62,705 bases of DNA from assembly GCA_015231825.1 (NCBI GenBank), contig JADGAV010000029.1:1-62705 (forward strand). The letters are read 5' to 3'. The translations under genes were made by a program, and so were the position numbers. The notes beneath the pieces are model-generated. The model was not told where the DNA came from. It was given only the letters and a program-made list of their open reading frames with translations, and searched no databases. Shown here piece after piece: positions 56,698-62,705 of the stretch (positions are counted from its first letter, which is position 1; each line of letters begins with the position of its first letter). This stretch comes from SAR324 cluster bacterium. GTDB lineage: Bacteria > SAR324 > NAC60-12.

Positions 56698-57069
56698 ATG
56701 AAAAAAATTGCGACGATCCGCCTCTGTAACCTGATTTTTTATGGTTACCACGGCGTGTTGGCAGAAGAAAAGTCTTTGGGTCAGCGCTTTGAAGTGGATC
56801 TCGAATATCAATTCGACAGTACGGCAATCCGAAATGATCAATTAAATGAAACCATTTCCTATGTTGATGTTTACAATCTGGTGAATGATGCGCTCACCCA
56901 AAAGACGTTTAATTTGTTGGAAATGCTGGGAAATCATATCGTCGATGAGATCAGGTCGCGATTCCCGGTCACCCAGGTCAGAATCAGGATACGCAAACCT
57001 TCCGTTCCGATTCCTGGAGTCTTGGATCACGTTGAAGTTGAAATATCCAGAGGACCTGAGTCAGAATGA
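56698..57069 (+). CDS. folB: Dihydroneopterin aldolase
   Basis: A 123-residue FolB, the folate-pathway aldolase that makes 6-hydroxymethyl-dihydropterin. YGYHGVLAEEK with the conserved Glu, QRFEVDLEY, ISYVDVYNLV and RKPSVPIPG are family signatures. The ATG at 56698 fits the family; there is no clear ribosome site. Its 3' end overlaps psd on the other strand by 43 bases. Confidence 0.92.
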   Translation: MKKIATIRLCNLIFYGYHGVLAEEKSLGQRFEVDLEYQFDSTAIRNDQLNETISYVDVYNLVNDALTQKTFNLLEMLGNHIVDEIRSRFPVTQVRIRIRKPSVPIPGVLDHVEVEISRGPESE

Positions 57070-57944
57070 ACATTGTAGAAAAAATTTCCCAAGGTTTCCC
57101 CTAAACGAACTGTTTGCCCTTTTGAGATTGCTCCCCATTTCACCTGACCAGGTTTAAAACAGCAGATCACGGTGGATCCCAGCTCAAAGACCCCCAGCTC
57201 CTGCCCCCGCGAAATCTTATAAGGCTGGTGCAGAGCAACTTCTGCGCGTTGCGCATTATACTTGTTCGTTTCCATAGAATAGTAAGCAAGTTTAACTTTT
57301 CCTACAACCGTCGCCCCAACTTTTACAACAGCACATTCGCCTTGATCCGTTTCAATATAGGAAACGATTCTTTCATTGCGCGGAAAAAGATTTCGAACAT
57401 TGTTCACTCCCAAGGGGCTTACCGTCCAAAGCTGCCCGGGGATGCAGGTACAACGCTTGATACTCCCGGAAACAGGACTATGGATTCGATGGTAATTGGA
57501 CGGTGCAAGATAGAGGGTAATATAATGTCCCCCCAGATAGCTATCGGCACGGACAGGATCGTCCAGCAAGTCTGAAATTGTATAGTCCAAGCCTTTTGCC
57601 TGGATCATGCGCCCATCCTCAATCGAACCCACTTGACCAATGGTTCCGTCAACGGGACTGACCAGTACATTTGGACGCAAATCAATTGGACGGGTTTCCT
57701 GTCTTAAGCGGCGAGTAAAAAAAGCATTGAACGTAGGATAGGCGGAAATGGGATCAATCGCTTCGGACATGTCAATTTTGAAAACCCTGACAAAAAGGCG
57801 GATCATGGGCTTTAAAACCATGCCTGGCAAGCGCAGTTCGGCAATCAATCCGCAGAAGCGGCTGAAAGCATTTTTAGGCAGGAGATAGAGAAGAAAATAT
57901 CCGATCGGAAAATGTCGGCCAATTTTAGAGTGAGAGGCAATCAT
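57027..57944 (-). CDS. psd: Phosphatidylserine decarboxylase, type I
   Basis: Makes phosphatidylethanolamine. It is a 305-residue proenzyme with AFFTRRL, SPVDGTIGQVG with the conserved Asp, HYITLYLAPSNYHRIHSP, and the self-cleavage site LGST near the C-terminus, where the Ser becomes the pyruvoyl group. The length is normal for the type I family. It is membrane-associated through an N-terminal hydrophobic segment. It lies 48 bases after ftsH on the same strand... in reverse order, ftsH is upstream only by genome position, each starting on the minus strand with ftsH first. Confidence 0.94.
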   Translation of the reverse strand: MIASHSKIGRHFPIGYFLLYLLPKNAFSRFCGLIAELRLPGMVLKPMIRLFVRVFKIDMSEAIDPISAYPTFNAFFTRRLRQETRPIDLRPNVLVSPVDGTIGQVGSIEDGRMIQAKGLDYTISDLLDDPVRADSYLGGHYITLYLAPSNYHRIHSPVSGSIKRCTCIPGQLWTVSPLGVNNVRNLFPRNERIVSYIETDQGECAVVKVGATVVGKVKLAYYSMETNKYNAQRAEVALHQPYKISRGQELGVFELGSTVICCFKPGQVKWGAISKGQTVRLGETLGNFFYNVHSDSGPLDISTST

Positions 57945-57992
57945 GATGAGGTTGAATTTGAAAGGGTAAAATTGAAAAATTCCCGAGCCATC

Positions 57993-59786
57993 CTAAGACT
58001 TCTGACCCAGCAAAGCTTCAATTTTATTACCGTCAATGGTTTCTTCTTCCATCAGCATTTTTGCCATTGAATGCAATACCTCGATATGATCAGTCAACAG
58101 TTTCTTTGCCTGTTTATAATGCAGTTTGAGCATTCTTCGCATTTCGCGATCAATTTGGGAAGCGGTTTTTTCTCCATAGTCCCGTTCTTTGCCGAAGTCT
58201 CTTCCAAATACATACTGTTGATTATCGTCTTCAAGAGCAATCGGTCCGATTTTATCATTCATGCCAAAGCGGCAAATCATATCACGTACCGTGTGCGTTG
58301 CCTGAAGAATGTCATTGCTGGCGCCTGTCGTGATCTCGTCAAAAATCAGCTCCTCTGCCGCACGTCCTCCCATCGCAATGGTTACTCTCCCAGACAAGTA
58401 GTCAGTGTCATAAGCCCGGTTGTCATTGTCCGGTAAAAATGCAGTGACCCCCAATGCCCTGCCCCTTGGGACAATAGTGACTTTATGAACCGGATCCGAT
58501 TTTTTTGTTAAAATGGCCACCAGAGCATGACCGGCTTCGTGATAGGCAGTGCTCAGTTTTTCTTTTTCCGACATCACCATCGATTTGCGTTCCGGTCCCA
58601 TCAATATTCGATCCCGTGCTTCTTCAAAATCATTCAATGCGAGTGATTGTTTGTTTTTCCGAGCGGCTCCGAGGGCAGACTCATTGACCAAATTTTTCAG
58701 ATCCGCTCCCGAAAATCCTGGTGTTCCTTTGGCAATAATACTCAAATCAACTTCTTCCTCTATAACCACTTTTCCAGAGTGAATTTTCAATATCGCTTCT
58801 CGTCCTTTGACGTCCGGCAAAGAAACATGGACTTGTCGATCAAATCTTCCTGGCCTCAAAAGAGCCGGATCGAGCACGTCAGGACGATTGGTTGCAGCAA
58901 TGACTATAATACCTTCCATTGCATCAAAACCGTCCATCTCGACCAGGAGCTGATTGAGAGTTTGTTCGCGTTCATCATTTCCACTTCCCAATCCCGATCC
59001 TCGGCTTCGTCCGACCGCATCAATTTCATCAATAAAAAGTATGCAGGGAGCTTCTTTACGACCTTCTTCAAATAAATCTCGCACTCGGCTTGCTCCGACT
59101 CCCACAAACATTTCTACAAAATCAGATCCACTGATGCTGAAAAATGGCACTTCTGCTTCACCTGCAACGGCCTTTGCCAATAAAGTTTTTCCGGTACCTG
59201 GAGGCCCGGACATCAACACCCCCTTGGGAATTCGTCCACCCAATTTTCTGAATTTTGCCGGGTCCCTTAAAAATTCGATAATTTCTACCAATTCCTCCTT
59301 GCTTTCTTCAACACCGGCAACATCCTGAAAAGTTACTTTGCGCTTCGTCGGATCAATTCTTTGGGCTCTGCTTTTTCCAAGAGAAAACAATCGACTGGCA
59401 GGCCCCTGCATCCTTTTCATGAGCAACAACCAGATGACGAAGATAAAGATAAATGGCCCCCAGTGAATAAGGAGACTGATATACCAAGGCATTCCCGCTT
59501 CTGGAATCGAAGAAATTTGGACTTCATGTTTGCGCAGCAAATCCACTAGATTTGGATTTTGAGCAGGAATATTTGTATGGTATGTCTGACCATCTAAAAA
59601 TTGACCTTCGATGGCAACGTTTCCAATGATTTTTGATGTAACGACGTTCCCTTGACGCACCTGGTGAACGAAATCACTGTATTTTAAAGTTTGTGTTGTT
59701 GTATCTTCGGTGGTGCTAAAAATATTCATCAATAAAACTGCCAGCACGATGATACTGAAAATTATAAGTACATTTTCGCTTTTCAA
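57993..59786 (-). CDS. ftsH: ATP-dependent zinc metalloprotease FtsH
   Basis: Membrane AAA+ protease, 597 aa. Two membrane spans (about 5-22 and 102-122) surround a periplasmic domain. Then come the AAA domain with Walker A GPPGTGKT (194-201), Walker [10 protein letters not shown] and second-region-of-homology ATNRPD, and the zinc site HEAGH (416-420). The C-terminus is shorter than in E. coli. The start is TTG at 59786, decided by GGAGG seven bases upstream. It precedes psd, with 48 bases between. Confidence 0.96.
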   Translation of the reverse strand: MKSENVLIIFSIIVLAVLLMNIFSTTEDTTTQTLKYSDFVHQVRQGNVVTSKIIGNVAIEGQFLDGQTYHTNIPAQNPNLVDLLRKHEVQISSIPEAGMPWYISLLIHWGPFIFIFVIWLLLMKRMQGPASRLFSLGKSRAQRIDPTKRKVTFQDVAGVEESKEELVEIIEFLRDPAKFRKLGGRIPKGVLMSGPPGTGKTLLAKAVAGEAEVPFFSISGSDFVEMFVGVGASRVRDLFEEGRKEAPCILFIDEIDAVGRSRGSGLGSGNDEREQTLNQLLVEMDGFDAMEGIIVIAATNRPDVLDPALLRPGRFDRQVHVSLPDVKGREAILKIHSGKVVIEEEVDLSIIAKGTPGFSGADLKNLVNESALGAARKNKQSLALNDFEEARDRILMGPERKSMVMSEKEKLSTAYHEAGHALVAILTKKSDPVHKVTIVPRGRALGVTAFLPDNDNRAYDTDYLSGRVTIAMGGRAAEELIFDEITTGASNDILQATHTVRDMICRFGMNDKIGPIALEDDNQQYVFGRDFGKERDYGEKTASQIDREMRRMLKLHYKQAKKLLTDHIEVLHSMAKMLMEEETIDGNKIEALLGQKS

Positions 59787-60112
59787 GCTTCTACCTCCAT
59801 TTTAGGACACACATTCTCCGTGGCGGGAAACCGCTCTTTCTGGTGCGTGAGAAATCAAGCGGTGATTTTACCATTACTCAAATAAATTTTCTAGCGATTT
59901 TGACATAGGTGCATTAAGAGGAGAAGGAAATCACTATATTATTTGATTTATTGCTCAACATGCTGGTATAGAATTCGCAAGAGTTTTTGTTTACGGACAC
60001 TCTTTTCCAGGCAGCTCTTTGGAAAAAAGGAAACAACCGTTTTGTTAAAAAAGTGAAAAAAGTCGTTACATGCAGGGACTGGACTGGTTTTATTGAGAGA
60101 GGAATCTAGCAG
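59787..60112. other. Divergent intergenic region ftsH / STAS gene
   Basis: 326 bases that should hold promoters for both genes. I see no convincing consensus promoter and no sigma32-like heat-shock promoter before ftsH. The main structure is the hairpin at 59830-59863. Confidence 0.4.
59830..59863 (-). other. Two-part hairpin in the ftsH leader
   Basis: ACCGCT pairs with AGCGGT and, inside this, TTTCT pairs with AGAAA, separated by a small asymmetric internal loop; the end loop has eight bases. It lies 44-77 bases before the ftsH start codon. If transcribed it would form an RNA stem in the leader. Confidence 0.35.
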
Positions 60113-61402
60113 ATGGAAAGCAGGCTGTTCAATCATCGTTTTGAAGACGATGTCTGCATTATAAACTTTGTCAGGGAATTGGTTTCACCCGAGATCTCAG
60201 AGCTCGTCAAATCGATCAATCCTATTTTAGAGGAGAAGAACACTCGCGGCATACTTTTTAACCTAAGCGGAGACATCCTGATCGACTCGGTTCTGGTGGG
60301 ATTTTTGATCACGACACTGAAAGAATGTCAAAATCGAGGAATTAAGTACGCATTATGCGAGATCGACAAGGATTTTATCGGAATATTTAAAAATTTACAA
60401 AATATGAAACTGAGTCAGTTTTTGGGAATATTTGAAAGTGAATCCGAGGCCATGAAAAATTTTCAAGAACTGGTCCATGTTTCCAAACCCTCCCGAAAAA
60501 ACCACCCTTTCCTTAAAAACAGAGTGGTGACCAAAGAAACGTTTTATCTTGTCGGCCCCAAAACCAACTGGAAATTCAGCAGAAACCAACTCACGGCTCT
60601 TGGAATTTTGTTCATCGGCATTTTCTTGACCATCATTGGTATTACCACTTACCAGCACTTTTTTTATCAATCACTTTTTGCTGAAATTCGTCAAAACGAC
60701 GAGGAACTGAGGATTGGAAACGGGGAACTGACCCGCATTACGAAAGAGTTGGAACAGCAGCATATCGTGCTTGAACAACAAATTGATCAGAAGAAATTTC
60801 TGCTTTCACTGGCCCAAAAGGCAACACCACCCAATCAGCCAAAAGACGAGGCCTTGCAAAAAAAAGAAGAAGCCTTTCAAAAACAGATTACTGAAAAGAA
60901 AACAATATTGGATACCAAGACTGCAGCAATCGACAAACTAAAAAATGAATACAGACAATCTTTGCGGAGAATCAGGTTTCTGAAGCAAAACACCAATGAC
61001 ATGGAAAAGCTTCTCGAGGAACAAAAAAAGCAGATTAGACAACAATCTTCGGTGACTCCACCCACCACAATTCCATTCCGTCATGTTGAAGCGTCTTCAC
61101 TGACAATCGAACAGTTCAAAATGACTTCTAAGGCAAATTCGTTTTCAATACGTTTCAATCTAAGAAATACCAGCAGTGAGGTGCGTTCTGGAAATATTAT
61201 GATTCTTGCCCTTCGTGAAGAAGACCTCGATCAAATGATTTTATTCGACTCCGACCAATCAATGACCTTCACGATCAGGCGTTTTCGTTCATTTTCTCAA
61301 GATTTCGTTCAGAATCCCAATAGTCCTTATATTGCAGTCGCATTAATTGTCTGGAATCAAAATAGAAAAAAAGTGCTGGAAGAGCACTATTTGGTTGAAT
61401 AA
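60113..61402 (+). CDS. STAS-like, single-span, coiled-coil protein
   Basis: A 429-residue protein of unusual layout. Residues 1-120 look like a STAS/anti-sigma-antagonist fold (strand VCIINFV, GILFNLSGD, helix with LITTLKECQNRG). One membrane span follows at about 160-180, a long Gln/Lys/Glu-rich coiled coil at about 190-305, and a C-terminal beta-rich domain (about 325-429). The N-terminus would be cytoplasmic and the C-terminal part periplasmic. The STAS Ser/Thr usually phosphorylated is not evident. It may link a cytoplasmic partner-switch module to the envelope; function unknown. Confidence 0.7.
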   Translation: MESRLFNHRFEDDVCIINFVRELVSPEISELVKSINPILEEKNTRGILFNLSGDILIDSVLVGFLITTLKECQNRGIKYALCEIDKDFIGIFKNLQNMKLSQFLGIFESESEAMKNFQELVHVSKPSRKNHPFLKNRVVTKETFYLVGPKTNWKFSRNQLTALGILFIGIFLTIIGITTYQHFFYQSLFAEIRQNDEELRIGNGELTRITKELEQQHIVLEQQIDQKKFLLSLAQKATPPNQPKDEALQKKEEAFQKQITEKKTILDTKTAAIDKLKNEYRQSLRRIRFLKQNTNDMEKLLEEQKKQIRQQSSVTPPTTIPFRHVEASSLTIEQFKMTSKANSFSIRFNLRNTSSEVRSGNIMILALREEDLDQMILFDSDQSMTFTIRRFRSFSQDFVQNPNSPYIAVALIVWNQNRKKVLEEHYLVE

Positions 61403-61414
61403 TGACCCATTCCT

Positions 61415-61675
61415 TCACTCTGATCTTCCCTGTTCCTTCAATTTACTTTTTCCGAAATATTGAAAAACAGGTTTCTCGGCTTTTTCCGCACTGATAAAAT
61501 ATCGGTAGTGACCGGGTCCATCATGGACAACACTATATCGAATCAAACACTTCCTGACTCCTTCTGGTGGAGCATGACAATTCCGAATCACTTCAAAAGG
61601 AGGATTTACTGCTGCTGTGCAGGACGCCAATGAAAAAAGAGCGCAGGCACTGGCAAGGAGGGCAAAAGCTTTCAT
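61415..61675 (-). CDS. Small lipoprotein
   Basis: An 86-residue protein. Signal peptide and lipobox ending at C19 (SLASC). The mature part has two more cysteines (RNCHAPPEG and RKCLIRY), possibly a disulfide. No family recognised. It is on the opposite strand to the STAS gene and ends 12 bases after it. Confidence 0.65.
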   Translation of the reverse strand: MKAFALLASACALFSLASCTAAVNPPFEVIRNCHAPPEGVRKCLIRYSVVHDGPGHYRYFISAEKAEKPVFQYFGKSKLKEQGRSE

Positions 61676-61733
61676 TTAATTCAAGAGCTTAAAGAGGCTG
61701 GTTTATTCTCTGGATTTTTTGAACAGGGAGTTG

Positions 61734-62036
61734 TCAATTACCGCCTTCTCGGTATTCTTCGATGATGGTCCGTTCAATGGGAAGTTGGACATAACCGGTT
61801 TCACTCCAAAAGAAATAGTAACCCAGGACCCTTCCGGTATCATCCTTTCCTGCCGTGATTTTTCCATCACGAACAATCCAGGTTTTGACGGTTTTTCCAT
61901 TGTCAATGTAGGTCACAAGCAAATCTTTTCCAAGAATGTTGTCTGCCTGTCTGAATATTTTATTTCTGGACTCTTCAGTACATCCGGCAACAAACAGAAA
62001 GCTGATGAAGAAGAGGAGGTACAGTATTTTTTTCAT
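61734..62036 (-). CDS. Small lipoprotein
   Basis: A 100-residue protein with a clear signal peptide and lipobox ending at C19 (FVAGC). The mature part is hydrophilic with a beta-like pattern (LLVTYIDNGKTVKTWIV). AGGGATC is before the ATG. No family recognised. It follows the antiporter by ten bases and precedes the other lipoprotein, so the three may share a transcript. Confidence 0.7.
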   Translation of the reverse strand: MKKILYLLFFISFLFVAGCTEESRNKIFRQADNILGKDLLVTYIDNGKTVKTWIVRDGKITAGKDDTGRVLGYYFFWSETGYVQLPIERTIIEEYREGGN

Positions 62037-62045
62037 GATCCCTTT

Positions 62046-62669
62046 TCAGCGAAAAAGCATAAAACTAAGTCCCATGATGATCGTGGGAAGAAGAGCTCCA
62101 AGAGCAAGATTTAACGGAGAAAAACCTCCAGCGAAAAATTTGGACAGAATCGATTGTCCCGCCGGGTTTGTGGCATTGGCAATCACAGTCAGACCACCAC
62201 CTGTGACAGCGCCTGCAACCACCGCATATTTGAGTCCGTCTGTAAATGCGGGCACCAAAATACTGAGATAGGTAATGGCTGCATTGTCATTAAAGGCGGT
62301 CAAAAATGTCGCTACCAGCATCAAAGTGACTTCGCCCATACTTCCTAACAAAGGAGCAATCCACCATCCTTGCAGCCCACCATGTGTCACCAATCCAGCC
62401 AGGAAAAACCCTACCAGCAACGGACTTTTCAATTCCATTTTCCCCTGGTGAGACCGGGTCGCCTGAGTAAACCCAATAAGAATTAGAAAGCTTCCCAAAA
62501 ATAATTCCGGGTAATGTTTGTTGATCACCGCCCAAATCATGAAAAGAAGATGAACGACCGTGATCCAAAGGGGGATCGCGCGGTCTTCTCCAAACTCATT
62601 TTTGGATTCTGCAGGATTTTGGGCCGGCTTCAGTTTAGCAAACTCCCCTCGAAAGACAAGGAAATACAA
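62046..62669 (-). CDS. Putative Na+/H+ antiporter, C-terminal part (5' end incomplete or broken)
   Basis: About 207 residues visible, with five or six membrane spans including TAFNDNAAITYLS with a conserved Asn-Asp pair and GGGLTVIANATNPAG, typical of the ArsB/NhaD-like ion-transporter superfamily; complete proteins of the putative Na+/H+ antiporter type are about twice as long. The N-terminal half is outside the window. Just before the first usable codon, an in-frame TGA lies at 62688-62690, although the sequence on both sides of it still reads as membrane-protein sequence. This may be a base error near the edge, or a real break. Confidence 0.6.
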   Translation of the reverse strand: MYFLVFRGEFAKLKPAQNPAESKNEFGEDRAIPLWITVVHLLFMIWAVINKHYPELFLGSFLILIGFTQATRSHQGKMELKSPLLVGFFLAGLVTHGGLQGWWIAPLLGSMGEVTLMLVATFLTAFNDNAAITYLSILVPAFTDGLKYAVVAGAVTGGGLTVIANATNPAGQSILSKFFAGGFSPLNLALGALLPTIIMGLSFMLFR

Positions 62670-62705
62670 ACTATTGGCAATCCCAATTCACAACGCCGCT
62701 TTCCA

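Noticed and set aside
59948..60136. 62-codon minus-strand frame in the ftsH/STAS gap
   Set aside because: It overlaps the STAS gene start and has no ribosome site or domain.

Overview
The window looks like a chromosomal segment of an aerobic, heterotrophic Gram-negative bacterium. Evidence for this: two lipobox lipoproteins, an MltD-like periplasmic transglycosylase, a long TPR lipoprotein, an A-type cytochrome c oxidase with its heme A pathway, PTS-Ntr/PII signalling, glutaminyl-tRNA synthetase, and type I phosphatidylserine decarboxylase. I see no insertion sequences, phage genes or CRISPR arrays. The mix of C1 metabolism, TTT transport and an A-type oxidase would suit a marine delta-like lineage such as SAR324, but that placement is inference and was not tested.

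Layout. 0.1-2.4 kb: a di-heme cytochrome c peroxidase-like protein, divergent from a small flavin-type oxidase. 2.5-17.8 kb: a one-carbon island. It holds a three-gene NAD-type formate dehydrogenase, a GntR/FCD regulator on the opposite strand, a ThDP lyase of the ILVBL/2-hydroxyacyl-CoA lyase type, formyl-CoA transferase (frc), a stand-alone formyl-THF hydrolase/formyltransferase domain, formate-THF ligase (fhs), and a complete tripartite tricarboxylate transporter (tctC-tctB-tctA). A strong sigma70-type promoter with a GntR-like palindrome just downstream precedes the lyase gene. 17.8-24.3 kb: an orphan histidine kinase, S-adenosylhomocysteinase, 5-formyl-THF cyclo-ligase, the fdxA-yceD-rpmF-plsX group, and tRNA-Gln(TTG). 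24.4-31.5 kb: a cytochrome oxidase cluster on the minus strand (ctaB, a 33-residue miniprotein, coxB, coxA, coxC, coxD, a second coxC, a small CSVC protein, ctaA, DUF420). 31.8-41.9 kb: a CheA-like kinase, P1 peptidase, 2-hydroxyacid dehydrogenase, 2OG-Fe(II) oxygenase, the glnB-ptsP-holA operon, and a tandem nucleotidyltransferase. 42-50 kb: LysM transglycosylase, giant TPR lipoprotein, an unrecognised protein, glnS. 50-62.7 kb: feoB with a DtxR-FeoA regulator, a degenerate HD-GYP protein, a C-terminal J-domain protein, fabI, folB, psd, ftsH, a STAS-TM-coiled-coil protein, two small lipoproteins, and an antiporter at the edge.

How it may work together. The island can be read as uptake of an organic acid (TTT), CoA activation by the formyl-CoA transferase, and cleavage by the ThDP enzyme to regenerate formyl-CoA. 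The released formate would then be oxidised to CO2 with NADH production (FDH) or loaded onto THF (fhs). The transferase closely resembles true oxalate Frc, but the ThDP enzyme does not resemble oxalyl-CoA decarboxylase. This opens the possibility of a formyl-CoA-dependent 2-hydroxyacid cleavage cycle, the most interesting idea in the window. Neighbouring ahcY and 5-formyl-THF cyclo-ligase add to the C1 theme.
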